Position numbers and translations under genes: made by a program. This document shows, in pieces, positions 16,853 through 26,885 of a DNA stretch of 64,000 nt; positions within the stretch are counted from its first letter, which is position 1, and every line of letters starts with the position of its first letter. Below the pieces are notes generated by a model, which saw only the letters and a program-made list of their open reading frames with translations, did not search any database and was not told where the DNA came from. The stretch spans positions 122,211 to 186,210 of the forward strand of contig JAXHMM010000011.1 of assembly GCA_034521445.1 (NCBI GenBank), written 5' to 3'. Source of the stretch: Balneolaceae bacterium (GTDB lineage: Bacteria; Bacteroidota; Rhodothermia; Balneolales; Balneolaceae).

Positions 16853-19800
16853 CGTCCTCCCCCCGGCGCAGCCGCCAGTTCAAGGATCTCCTCGATGCGA
16901 ATAATCTGCTCCAGGGAAGACGCCCTCCATCTGCTGCGGATATCCTCCGTCACTGCGCGCAGACGCTGGCGAGCCAGGTCCGTAGCATGCTGTGCCCCTC
17001 CTCCGCGGTAGACCACGCGAAGCACCACAGGCCTGTCGCCCAGCTCCTCCTGGAGCCGGACCAGACGGTTGGCCCAGTCCTCCTTGAGACGAATTTCTCC
17101 CTGATGGAAGGCCGCTGGACGCAGCTCAAGACGCAATTCACGCGGGGTGGCGATGCCGAAGTTCACTTCGGAGAATTTACCTGCGGTGAGACGCACGGTG
17201 CGGGGATTCTCGGTGACCACCTCCCAGCCCGCGGGCATGCTGGCGTGGTCCAGCTTGATGACAAAGTTGCTGCCGCGCTGCTCGTCGGGATAAGCCGCGC
17301 AGGCGATATGATAGCGGCCCTCGGCGTCGGTGGTGATGAGCCAACCCTGGGCGGTGACAACGCGGACATCGGCCAGGCCGGGCTCCCCGCGCTCCTGCAC
17401 CCCGTTGGCGTTGCGGTCGTCAAACACCTTGCCCACGATATCGGAACATTCGAAGACCGGGTCAGGCGTTACCCGCACGTTGGCCTCCGCTATATTCGAA
17501 AGCTGCTCCTTCTCCCCTGCCGGACCGCCTCCGTCCCAGGCCCCGGCGCGGTTGACATACTCGCCGGTCTGTACGCCCGCCCCCACCACCAGCACCAGAC
17601 GTATTTCAAGGGTCTGCTCGGGCAGCAAGGTCAGACCCTCCCAGTAGAGGGTGCGGCCTTCGCTTCGCGGCTCGGCGGCGAGACCGTCTACCGATCCCGT
17701 ACCATCGCGATAGCGGAAGCCCGGGGGCAGCATGTCCCGCACCTCCACCTTCTCGATAGGAATGGCCACCGGATTGGTGACCGAAATTGTATAGGGCACC
17801 AGCTGCCCTACGCGCACGTTAACCAGGTGCGAAGTCTTGCTGACCAACAGCTCAATATCGGGTCCCTGAAGCACGAATATCACAGGCGTTGGATCGTTCT
17901 CGCGATTGGGGTCGGGTTCCTCTCCATTTTCAGAACTAGTCTCGGTAATAATAGCCCCCCCGGGCACTCCGGAGGTGGTGGCCCGGGCCTGGTTGAGCTG
18001 CGGCTCCTCGGGTATTTGGTTTGCGCCGAAGTCGATTTCAGCGGTGAAGGTAATCACGCACGATTCACCGGGCTGCAGGTGCTCGTCCCCTGCCAGAAAA
18101 TTAGTCTGATCCACACCGTCGAAACCGGGGTCGGCCAGGGCCAGTTCTGTGCCCGTGCACTCGCTGACAACCGCCTCCCGGGCGAGGGAAATGGACTCAG
18201 CCGCGGGGAAGGTGTGCGTTAGATCATCGGAGATCTGCACGTTGGTGGCAGTCGCCGTCTCACTCCAGTTGACCACCTTGATGCGATAGGGAATCTGGAA
18301 GGCCCGGAGTCCGGTCTGAACCGGATCATCCGCCATCTTGGCGAGTTCCAGGTGCTGCGCTCCTATGGACACCTGCGTGGGAATGGATGCATCGATGTCG
18401 GGCTCCTGGCCGTCTACGCTCTCGTCGATGACCATAGAGCCATCTGGTGTGCGGGCAGTGGCGGTGGCGCTATTCAGGAAGGGTCCCCCCTCCTGGGGGA
18501 AGAAGCGCAATGTAAATTCCAAACGCGCGCGGGAGAAGTCAGGCAGCCCGTTCGGGAGGCTGCTCCGGGAGGCGTCCAGCAGCTCGCGCCCTCCCTCTGC
18601 ACCCGTATAGGCACCTGAAGCGACGGGTGCCAGGGAGGCGCCGTTCAGTGGGTCGGCAACCACTGGGCCGCTCACAATACGGTATTCACCGGGTCCCGGC
18701 TCCCCGTCGGTGAACGTGCCGAATTCCGAAAGATCATCGGTCACCTGCACCATGTCGAGGAAGGTGGAGCCGAGGTTCTGCACGTGGAGATTGAAAGTAA
18801 CGTCGTAGCGACCGTTCCCGAGACTCTCCAGGGCCGAGAGCTCCTTGGCCACTCCGATGGAAGGCACCAGCACGGAGGTAATATCGTCGTTATTCTTAGG
18901 ATCACCATCACCGTCAGGATCGGGGTCCTCCCCATGGTTGGAGCGGTCGCCGGTGGGCAGCCCGCTCTCGGAACCCTTGCCCTCCGCCCAGGCATGGTTG
19001 ACCAGCGACTGCACGTCCGGGGCAGGTATGAATTCCATGAGGAGTTCGATAGTGGCCGAACCGCCCACGCCCAGGCTACCTTCGGCAAGCAAGCGGTCGC
19101 CACTGCCGTTAAAACCGGGATTGGCCGTTAAACCGCTTGCGCTCAGCTCTTCCACACGGTATTCGCCGGGCTGGAGGCCGCCACCGGATACGCGGGGTTC
19201 ACCGAAGCTGCCGCCGAAGGAGGTAGCGAGGGTATCGAATACCTCCACCCTGCTGAGGCCCTCCTCCCCGAAGTTCTCCACTCGGAAGGTGAAGCGAGTG
19301 CGGAAGCTGCCCGCTGCAGTCTGCTCCAGAAACTCCGACTCCTTGGCCAGTCCCACCAAGGGGATGCTCAGTACGGGGTTGCTTACCGAAGCGCTGTTGT
19401 TGTCCAGGTCGGGATCAACGATATCTTCCCGCGGGTAGGCCTCAACGGTATTCACGCCGGTTCCTTTGAAAGCGGTGACACGCGCAGTGACCGCTACCTC
19501 GTAGAAACCGTCCACTTCCAGCACAGGCAGGTCAGCCCCGGATACAAGTTCGGCGGCCGAGGGAGCATCGGTGCATCGGTTACCTGCGGCGCCTGTGCAG
19601 ACCACGGAAATCAGTTCCAGTCCCTCGGGCGTGTCGGTAATGGTACCGGAGGCAAGGGCAACGGATGGACCTTTGTTGGTCACACGCATGGTGTAATCCA
19701 CCTCGGTGGAGGTGAAGATGGTGCCCGGCTCGTTTGTTTTAACCACCGCCAGATCGGCCACCATGTCCCCACTCACACGGTCCTCCGACTCGTCAGGCGC

Positions 19801-22800
19801 CGCGTTGGCCGCTTGGTTGGTACTGGTGGCAATAGTGGAGCGGGCTTCAGATGTACCGGGACCAGGCTGAACGTAGGTGAAGGTGATGCTCCCGGTGCCG
19901 TCGCCTGAGGCGATCTCCTCGGCCGCGAGCTGGACGGGCATGCCGGTGAAGGTGACCTGACCCGATGTGGCGTCGTAGGAAAAGGAAGCGCCAGCCGGCA
20001 GGTTGCCGAAGGATACCTCCTTCAAATCTGCGAGCAGGGTGAACATATAGGTGATACCGGATCCGGTAGAGGGACCGTTGTTGCGATAGAGAAGAGTGCC
20101 TTCAACAGTCTCGCCGGCGTTGGCTGATTCCGGGAGCACCACCTCGGTGGTCACGTCGGCGACCAGTCCCTCGAGATCCGTGTCATCGGCATCGGGCAGT
20201 ACGTTGGCGCCCTGGTCGGTGGAGGTTGCGATTTCGCTCTCCACTTCACTGGTACCAGCTGCCGGCTGGGTGTAGCTAACAGTGATTCCGCCCGTGCCGT
20301 CACCCGAGGCGATCTGTCCGGGGGTCAGCGAGGAGGACATCCCGGTGAGGGTGACGATCCCGGTAGAGACGTCATAGTCGGCAGCAGCCCCGCCGGGCAG
20401 ATTGCCGAAGCTCACATCCTCCAGGTTTGCCAGCAGCGTCAGCGTATAGGTGACATCCGAGGCGGTGGAGGGGCCGTCGTTGCGAAACAGCACCGTGCCG
20501 TTGACAGTGGTGAGCGCATCGACCTCCACGGGAAAGTCCACTTCGGTGGTCACGTCCGCAATAAGGGTGCCGCCCAGTACAGTATCGTCGTCGTCCTGCG
20601 CCAGGTTAGCGCCCTGGTCGGTGACCGTGCTGATGGTGCTGGATACCTCGCTGGTGGCGTCTCCAGGCTGCGTAAAGCTGACGGTAATGTCGCTGCTGCC
20701 GTCGCCGGAGGCGATTTCGGTGGAGGCGAGGGTGGAGGGCATGCCACTGAGGGTGACGTTTCCTGTGGAGGCGTCATAGCTGGCGGAGACTCCAACCGGC
20801 AGATTGCCGAAGCCCACGTCCTCCAGGTTGGGATCCAAAGTGAGGGTATAGCTGAGGCCGGTGGCTTCCGAGGGACCGTTGTTTCGGTAGCGTACCGTTC
20901 CGCTGACGGTCTGCCCAGCGTCCACTAATGCCGGGAAGTTGAGAGCAGTGGTCACGTCAGCCACAAAACCGCCGCCAGGACTGAACTGAGCCTCGTCGAT
21001 CTCGAGGTTGGCACCCTGGTCGGTGGTGGTGCCGATTTCACTGTTAATGGTGCTAACAGCGGGACCGGGTTGGATGTAACTCAGCTCGATGCCGTTAGTG
21101 CCGTCGCCTGAGGCGATCTGCCCGATGGTCAGCGAAGCTGGCATACCGCTGAGGGTAATCACACCGGAGGCGTTGTTGTAGCTTGCCGAGGCGCCTCCCG
21201 GCAGGTTGGAGAAGGTAACAGCTCCCAGTGTATTCAGGCCCGCGTCCACCGAGAGCTGATAGCTCATACCGGAGGCGGTCGAGGGACCGGTGTTGCGGTA
21301 GACGACACGGCCGGTCACCGGTTGACCGGCATCCTCGTTGGCGGGAAAGCCGACCAGAGAGGTCGTCACATCAGCGATGAAATCACCGGAGACCGAGGCG
21401 TCGTCCATGTCCGGCTCATGGGTGCCCGGCTGCTGAGTGGCAGTGGCGATTTCCGATTCCACCTGGCTGGTCGCCGATCCAGGCTGGGTGTAGCTGAAGG
21501 TAATAGCGCTGGAGCCGTTGCCGGACGCGATCTGGTCGATGAGAAGACTGCCCGGCATACCGGTCAGGGTTACCGTGCCGGTGCCCGAATCGTAGGAGGC
21601 ACCGGCACCGCCTGGCAGGTTGCCGAAGGAGACATTGGCCAGATCGGTGTCAAAAGAGAGGGTGTAGGTCACCCCGGAGGCCGTGGAGGGACCGTGGTTG
21701 GTATAGAGCAGCGTACCGTTGACGGTTTGCCCGGCGTCCACTTCGGCCGGCAGGGTGACGTCGGTCTCCACGTCGGCGATGAGCGTACCTCCCACGTTTG
21801 CCGTGGCGCTGTTGGGCAGGGCGTTGGCCCCCTCGCTGATGGTGGTAGCGATGGTGCTGCTGACGGAAGTACTCGCTTCTCCGTCCTGGGTATAGCTGAC
21901 GGTGATTCCGCCGGGATCGCTGGCGGCGATTTCGCCCGCCTCCAGCTGATCAGGCATATTGGAGAGAGTGACCGTTCCGTCCCCGTCGTTGTAGTAGGCG
22001 GTGGCACCCACGGGGAGATTGCTGAAAATCACGTCCTCCAGCCCGGCGTCCAGGGTAAGAGAATAGGCCATGTTGTCTCCAATAGAAGGACCGTCATTCG
22101 ACCAGGTCACCGTGCCGCTGACGGTCTGTCCGGCATCCACCGAAGCGGGGAAGGAAAGGGAGGTGGTCACGTCGGCCACCGGCGTCACATTTACCGGCGT
22201 GGGCACGTCGTTGTCGGTGGGATCGTCATCGGAGTCGGGATCGGGATTGGCCCCGTTTTGCGACTGGTCTGACGGCGTCTGTCCGGAGAGGTCGCCGGTA
22301 CCATCGATGGAGGCCTGGTTCTCGTAGCCTCCGCCTGGCAGCGGGATAGGCGGCTGGAAACGAATGGAAAAGTTGACTTGGCAGTCATCGCCTGCCGCCA
22401 GGCTGCTGATGGAGCCCACGACCGGATCACCGTCCCCCGTAAAGGAGGCATTCACCGATCCGCCGGTGCAGCTGCCCTGAAAAGATGGGGCCGACTGGAC
22501 GGTGTAGTCGCCGACATCGAGGGAGGCCCCTCCCCCGCCGGCCACGTAGGCACCCAGGGCCGGGACCGGACCCGCCACCTGGTCGGAGAAAGTGATTCCG
22601 GTGAGGGCCTCCAGGCTGAAATTCTCGATGGCCAGACGGAAGTCAACCGTAAAAGTGCCGTCGTTGTTGAGGGTTGGTGTACCTACTACCCGCTTGGCAA
22701 TGCCCAGACGCGCCTGCGGCACGTAGGCGAAGAGATAGTTCGTGCCGGTATCGGTATCGCCGAGGACGATGCCCGAGATTTGACTTGAAGTGGAGGCATC

Positions 22801-25800
22801 CCCGCCCCGGTCGCCCGCCGATTGCTGTCCCACCGTCAGGTGGTCTTCCGAAGCGGCACCTCGGGTGACCGTGTAGCCGGAACCGTCGCTCTCCGGCAGG
22901 TCCTCGAAGCTGAAATTTCCAGAGCCGTCGGTGTTTACGTTTTCGCTGATCGGTGCCCCGTCGAAGGCGTTGCCTGCCAGGGTCATCGTCACGCCTGAGA
23001 TGCCGGTGTCGCCGGCGTCCACAGAGCCGTCGTCATCAAAATCGCGATAAACTCTTCCTGAAAGGCTGGAGCCCGTGATGGTGACCGTCCCGGTCACCGA
23101 GTTGTCGGAAGGATCTACGTCCTGGGAGAAGGTGGTCAGGGAGGCTGTGTTGTTGATATCACCCCCTGAAGGCACCTCGTTGACCTGCACTGGGATGGTG
23201 ATCTCGATTTCGGAATCCTCGTCCACCGTTCCCAGCTCGCACTGGAAGGAGCCGTCGCCTGCACTGCCGGTACAGGTTGTGAACTCCGCGCCGCCGGCGA
23301 TTACGTTGACGGTAGGTGTGCCCGTAAGCTCCATGGTGGCGGGCAGGTTGTCGCTCACCACGACGGTGTCAGCCTCGGCCAGGCCCGGGGCGTCGCGGTT
23401 AACCAGGGTGAGCACCCAGTTGAAGTGCCGGCGTACAGCCTCGGGGTTGGGTGATGGGACCTTGCTCTGCAGTTCCAGGTCCACCCGCGTCCGTACGGTG
23501 GTGTTCTCGGAAGCGGTATTGTTATTGATCTGAGAATCGTAGCCGGCGTTGGTTTCGTCAGACTCAACCTCCACCTCATTGGTGTAGACACCCTTGTTTT
23601 CCGCCAGCACGGTCACCTCCAGGGTCTCGCTGTCGCCGGCGGGTATGCGGTCGATTTCGCAAATGAGTTGCCCGCCGAAGGTCCCCACGGCCGGCGTGCT
23701 GGTGCAGGTACCGTCGCTGATGGTGTAGCTCACGTAGCTGAGTCCCCCGGCGGGAAGGTCTTCCGTAATCACCACGTTTTCAGCGTCGGAGGGACCCACA
23801 TTGTTAAGAATGATCTCGTAGGTCATGTTGTTGTCTACCGTCACCGGATCGGTACCGTCATTCTTGTTAATCAACAGGTCAAGAGAGGGCTCCTCCACGT
23901 AGGCGTCAATGCTGGTAGAGTTGTTGGAGGGATCGGCGCCACTTGGTTCGGTAGTGGTCGTTGAAACCGTGGCATTGTTGGTGATGGTAGTACCGAAGGT
24001 GGCGAAGACGGGCTTGACGGTAATGGTGACCGTCTGCTGGGCGTCGCGGTTAATGTTGCCCAAATTGCACTCCACCGTCTTATTGCCGGCAGTGGTCACC
24101 ACATCTGCACCGGGCGTGGTGCTGCAGCTGCCCGATGAGGGAGTAGCTGAAATGAAGAGCACGTCTTCGGGCAGCGTGTCGTCGATGGTCACATTGTCGG
24201 CACGGCTGGGGCCGTTGTTCTCGGCCGTCACTACGTACACCAGCTCCTGTCCCGCAGGTACGGGATCGGGTGTGGCGGTCTTGGTGATCCCCACATCGGC
24301 CCGAGCATTCACCGTACTGGTGACGTCGTTCTCGTTATTGTCCAGGTCACCGTCCGCCGTTACACTGGAAATGATCTCCGCAGTGTTGGTACGGCTGCCG
24401 GTAGTAGCCCGGCTGGGACGCACCTCCACTTCGACGGTAGGACAGTCGTTGCCCTGCGTGCAGACGGGGAATTCGGTGACGGTACAAGTCAGTCGCCGGC
24501 TGTAGGAACCCGTGGAGGTGGTAGAGCAGCTCATGTCGCCGGGATCGACCACCCCGTAGGAGGTGATATTGTGTCCCACGTAGCCCTCACTGGCCCCGGT
24601 ATTGTTATTGATAAGGGAGGTCAGGTTGTCGGTCATCGTGACCGACTCAGAGGCGTCTGCCCCATTGTTCACCAGTTCGATCTCGTAGGAAAGCACCTCG
24701 CCTGCCGCCACGGGATCGGGGCCATTCACTGTCTTGATAATCGAAAGGTCCGCCGCATCGGGGTTGCTGCTTGAACTCACCGAATAACTGGCATCGTTGT
24801 TGGAAGGATTGGTGTCGCTAACGTTGGGATTGGTGGTGGTAAGGTCGGCAGTGTTGTTCACCGAACCGGCCGCATTGGCCACCGCCTGAAGCACAAGATT
24901 GGGGGTGTTGGAGTTGGCCGACAGCGGAGAACCGGAAGTGTAAGTACGTTCGCACGACAGGTTTTGTCCCCCGGCAATGGGCAGGCTTCCGCTGCCGGGC
25001 GTGCAGCTCCAGCCGTTCAGGGTGAAGCCGGTGATTTCGATGTTGGCAGGAAGAGCGTCGGTAATCTCGAGGGTCCCGTAAAATTCTTCCGGACCGTTGT
25101 TGCGAGCGCGCAATGTGAACTCGAACTGCTGGCCAATCACTACCAAGGCGGGATTAGGGCCCGTTTTGGTGAGCGAAAGGTCGGCATAAGGGTCCTGCAG
25201 GGTCGCTCCGCCGTCATCGTCTGAGTTGTTGCTCATGTCGGGGTCGAAGGGATTGTCCGAGGTGATGGTCGCCGTGTTCGTGACGCCAACGCCCGAGCTG
25301 GTCACCTCCACCGGGATGGTGATGGTGCCGAGCGACTGGCTCTCCCCGGGCGAGCTCCCTGAATTCTGGGTGCAGGTAACCGTCTGCCCGGATAGGGAGC
25401 AGTTCCAGCCGTTCTGGGTGGTGGCGAAGCTGCCCGAATTGATGGTGTAGTTGGCCGGCACCACGTCCTCCACCTCCAGTAAAAAGGGTACATCGCCGGT
25501 GTAGTTGGGAGCTAACACAAAATTAAAGGTATCGCCTACAAAGTAGGGAGCACTCTGGCTGCGAGATTTCGTGATGGCCACGTCGCTTCCGGCCGTAACG
25601 GAAGTGTCGAAGGTATCGGTGTTGTTGCCGGACTCCGGGTCCTGGGCAGCGGGCGGGGAATCGGTGATTTGAACGGAGGCCGAGTTCGTGATAGTGGAGC
25701 CGGAACTCACGGTAATCTGTGCTTCGATAGGGGCCACCGAGACGCTGCCTCCCGAGGCGATTGAGCCGCCTATGGAGCAGGTGATGGTGCCTCCGGCCTG

Positions 25801-26547
25801 CGAACAGCCAGCCGGCAGGCCGCCGGTAATACTAAGTCCGGTGGGAATGGGATATTGCACCTGGACGCCCGAGGCGGGATCCGGTCCCGCGTTTCCAACG
25901 GTTATGGTGTAGAAGACCTCAGCACCGGAGGCGGCGGTTGAGGAGCCGGAAATGGTAATGGAGAGGTTGGCGCCGGAGATCACCGTTGTAGTAGCGGTAT
26001 GGGTATTGTTGGCCGTATCGGGGTCATTCTGGTCGCCCGACACCTCGAAATCGACATCCTCTGTCCCCGATGCGGTGGTTTCCAGGAAGAGATCAAATTC
26101 CAGGACACTATTGGTCGCTATGCTGGAAATCGAGCAGGTCACAGTACCCGGCCCCGATCCCCCCACGGTCATACCGCTGCAGGTAAGTCCACCGGGGCCC
26201 GTAAAGCCGCCATAGTTCATGTCCGCAGGCACGCTGACAGTAAGCTCCACGCCGGTGGCGGTATTGGTCACATCGTCGTTGGTGATGCGCACGCTATAGG
26301 TTACCGTCCCACCTGCTGCCACCGGGTCGGGAGCGTCCGTCACATTGAGCACCAGGTCCACATTTTGAGCTGTCGCCACGCGGGGCATGCCCAGGCCTGC
26401 AGCCAGCAAAACAATCAACAGGAGCAACCTGCCAGCATTGCGGAGCTGTCCCCCAATCAGGGGACGGTGACCCGCGTGGCCGCGGTAGTCAACCGCCGCG
26501 GCGGGTAGGGGAGAAAAGCGGTAAAGAAAGGAAGCAAAGGTTTTCAT
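16849..26547 (-). CDS. Giant DUF11-repeat surface protein (3232 residues)
   Basis: A 9.7-kb gene for an exported, almost entirely repeat-built protein. The signal region (about 40-61) ends in RVATAQ. About eight DUF11 modules (62-1150; typical starts ADLSLTKTGPNPA) precede a SdrD-B-like module (about 1160-1235, GRVYRDFDDDGSVDAGD), then one DUF11-like module, six near-identical repeats of about 134 residues (about 1456-2260), five more DUF11-like modules, a second SdrD-B-like module (about 3033-3110) and an OmpA-like C-terminus (about 3136-3232, with TDLARQRLRAV but no classical GHTD motif). Asp/Asn-rich loops suggest calcium binding. A likely surface adhesin or fibre anchored at its C-terminus; there is no type IX sorting domain. 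Its stop overlaps the start of the barrel gene. The frame is intact. Confidence 0.9.
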   Translation of the reverse strand: MKTFASFLYRFSPLPAAAVDYRGHAGHRPLIGGQLRNAGRLLLLIVLLAAGLGMPRVATAQNVDLVLNVTDAPDPVAAGGTVTYSVRITNDDVTNTATGVELTVSVPADMNYGGFTGPGGLTCSGMTVGGSGPGTVTCSISSIATNSVLEFDLFLETTASGTEDVDFEVSGDQNDPDTANNTHTATTTVISGANLSITISGSSTAASGAEVFYTITVGNAGPDPASGVQVQYPIPTGLSITGGLPAGCSQAGGTITCSIGGSIASGGSVSVAPIEAQITVSSGSTITNSASVQITDSPPAAQDPESGNNTDTFDTSVTAGSDVAITKSRSQSAPYFVGDTFNFVLAPNYTGDVPFLLEVEDVVPANYTINSGSFATTQNGWNCSLSGQTVTCTQNSGSSPGESQSLGTITIPVEVTSSGVGVTNTATITSDNPFDPDMSNNSDDDGGATLQDPYADLSLTKTGPNPALVVIGQQFEFTLRARNNGPEEFYGTLEITDALPANIEITGFTLNGWSCTPGSGSLPIAGGQNLSCERTYTSGSPLSANSNTPNLVLQAVANAAGSVNNTADLTTTNPNVSDTNPSNNDASYSVSSSSNPDAADLSIIKTVNGPDPVAAGEVLSYEIELVNNGADASESVTMTDNLTSLINNNTGASEGYVGHNITSYGVVDPGDMSCSTTSTGSYSRRLTCTVTEFPVCTQGNDCPTVEVEVRPSRATTGSRTNTAEIISSVTADGDLDNNENDVTSTVNARADVGITKTATPDPVPAGQELVYVVTAENNGPSRADNVTIDDTLPEDVLFISATPSSGSCSTTPGADVVTTAGNKTVECNLGNINRDAQQTVTITVKPVFATFGTTITNNATVSTTTTEPSGADPSNNSTSIDAYVEEPSLDLLINKNDGTDPVTVDNNMTYEIILNNVGPSDAENVVITEDLPAGGLSYVSYTISDGTCTSTPAVGTFGGQLICEIDRIPAGDSETLEVTVLAENKGVYTNEVEVESDETNAGYDSQINNNTASENTTVRTRVDLELQSKVPSPNPEAVRRHFNWVLTLVNRDAPGLAEADTVVVSDNLPATMELTGTPTVNVIAGGAEFTTCTGSAGDGSFQCELGTVDEDSEIEITIPVQVNEVPSGGDINNTASLTTFSQDVDPSDNSVTGTVTITGSSLSGRVYRDFDDDGSVDAGDTGISGVTMTLAGNAFDGAPISENVNTDGSGNFSFEDLPESDGSGYTVTRGAASEDHLTVGQQSAGDRGGDASTSSQISGIVLGDTDTGTNYLFAYVPQARLGIAKRVVGTPTLNNDGTFTVDFRLAIENFSLEALTGITFSDQVAGPVPALGAYVAGGGGASLDVGDYTVQSAPSFQGSCTGGSVNASFTGDGDPVVGSISSLAAGDDCQVNFSIRFQPPIPLPGGGYENQASIDGTGDLSGQTPSDQSQNGANPDPDSDDDPTDNDVPTPVNVTPVADVTTSLSFPASVDAGQTVSGTVTWSNDGPSIGDNMAYSLTLDAGLEDVIFSNLPVGATAYYNDGDGTVTLSNMPDQLEAGEIAASDPGGITVSYTQDGEASTSVSSTIATTISEGANALPNSATANVGGTLIADVETDVTLPAEVDAGQTVNGTLLYTNHGPSTASGVTYTLSFDTDLANVSFGNLPGGAGASYDSGTGTVTLTGMPGSLLIDQIASGNGSSAITFSYTQPGSATSQVESEIATATQQPGTHEPDMDDASVSGDFIADVTTSLVGFPANEDAGQPVTGRVVYRNTGPSTASGMSYQLSVDAGLNTLGAVTFSNLPGGASASYNNASGVITLSGMPASLTIGQIASGDGTNGIELSYIQPGPAVSTINSEIGTTTDQGANLEIDEAQFSPGGGFVADVTTALNFPALVDAGQTVSGTVRYRNNGPSEATGLSYTLTLDPNLEDVGFGNLPVGVSASYDASTGNVTLSGMPSTLASTEIASGDGSSDITVSFTQPGDATSEVSSTISTVTDQGANLAQDDDDTVLGGTLIADVTTEVDFPVEVDALTTVNGTVLFRNDGPSTASDVTYTLTLLANLEDVSFGNLPGGAAADYDVSTGIVTLTGMSSSLTPGQIASGDGTGGITVSYTQPAAGTSEVESEIATSTDQGANVLPDADDTDLEGLVADVTTEVVLPESANAGETVEGTLLYRNNGPSTGSGITYMFTLLADLKEVSFGNLPAGASFSYDATSGQVTFTGMPVQLAAEEIASGDGTGSITFTYVQPGPGTSEARSTIATSTNQAANAAPDESEDRVSGDMVADLAVVKTNEPGTIFTSTEVDYTMRVTNKGPSVALASGTITDTPEGLELISVVCTGAAGNRCTDAPSAAELVSGADLPVLEVDGFYEVAVTARVTAFKGTGVNTVEAYPREDIVDPDLDNNSASVSNPVLSIPLVGLAKESEFLEQTAAGSFRTRFTFRVENFGEEGLSRVEVFDTLATSFGGSFGEPRVSGGGLQPGEYRVEELSASGLTANPGFNGSGDRLLAEGSLGVGGSATIELLMEFIPAPDVQSLVNHAWAEGKGSESGLPTGDRSNHGEDPDPDGDGDPKNNDDITSVLVPSIGVAKELSALESLGNGRYDVTFNLHVQNLGSTFLDMVQVTDDLSEFGTFTDGEPGPGEYRIVSGPVVADPLNGASLAPVASGAYTGAEGGRELLDASRSSLPNGLPDFSRARLEFTLRFFPQEGGPFLNSATATARTPDGSMVIDESVDGQEPDIDASIPTQVSIGAQHLELAKMADDPVQTGLRAFQIPYRIKVVNWSETATATNVQISDDLTHTFPAAESISLAREAVVSECTGTELALADPGFDGVDQTNFLAGDEHLQPGESCVITFTAEIDFGANQIPEEPQLNQARATTSGVPGGAIITETSSENGEEPDPNRENDPTPVIFVLQGPDIELLVSKTSHLVNVRVGQLVPYTISVTNPVAIPIEKVEVRDMLPPGFRYRDGTGSVDGLAAEPRSEGRTLYWEGLTLLPEQTLEIRLVLVVGAGVQTGEYVNRAGAWDGGGPAGEKEQLSNIAEANVRVTPDPVFECSDIVGKVFDDRNANGVQERGEPGLADVRVVTAQGWLITTDAEGRYHIACAAYPDEQRGSNFVIKLDHASMPAGWEVVTENPRTVRLTAGKFSEVNFGIATPRELRLELRPAAFHQGEIRLKEDWANRLVRLQEELGDRPVVLRVVYRGGGAQHATDLARQRLRAVTEDIRSRWRASSLEQIIRIEEILELAAAPGGGR
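19768..22186 (-). repeat. Six tandem ~402-bp repeats inside the giant surface gene
   Basis: Six consecutive units of about 134 residues, each starting ADVTT-FP--VDAGQTV and containing NLP-GASASY, GMP and IASGDG motifs, ending in a Asp-rich linker. Units are clearly homologous but diverged (different residues and codons), so the array is not a recent assembly artefact. Such arrays expand and contract by recombination. Confidence 0.85.
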
Positions 26548-26885
26548 GCGGTCAGGGAATAGGCCATCAGGTATGTCGTGAACCGAGAATTTCCGGAAGC
26601 GATGACGGAAAGGCGGGGCACATCTCCCTGCAGGGCCAAAAACCTGACCGAGGGACGCCGGTCAACCAAACCGGCACGTGGGCTCTACTGAGCATGCCGT
26701 AAACGCCAAAACCGTTTTCACTCCTTAAATTATGATAGGAAGATAAACGCCGGGAGGGAAAATGGACGTAGTATTGCTTGTAAACTGGTGTCGTATTTCA
26801 TGGAATATGGTGTAGTAGAAATACGACAGGAGAAGCCTTAGGAGTGGCTCAGTTACCTACAAAACCCACTAGTGATCTACCCTGA
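26548..26885. other. Intergenic region between response regulator and giant surface gene
   Basis: 338 bp without a gene. It should contain the promoter of the surface operon, the end of the response-regulator transcript and the inverted repeat at 26789-26828. The 100 bp next to the giant gene are GC-rich and featureless to me; the half near the regulator is AT-rich. Confidence 0.5.
26789..26828. promoter_or_regulatory. Perfect 11-bp inverted repeat upstream of the surface operon
   Basis: TGTCGTATTTC (26789-26799) and GAAATACGACA (26818-26828) are perfect inverted copies with an 18-bp AT-rich spacer. The site is 58 bp after the response-regulator stop and about 240 bp before the giant gene. 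There is no T-run on either side, so a binding site for a dimeric regulator (for example the adjacent NarL-type protein) is more likely than a terminator. Confidence 0.5.

Noticed and set aside
19768..22186. CRISPR-like regular spacing
   Set aside because: The ~400-bp period is a protein repeat in frame, with no short identical repeats or unique spacers and no cas genes.
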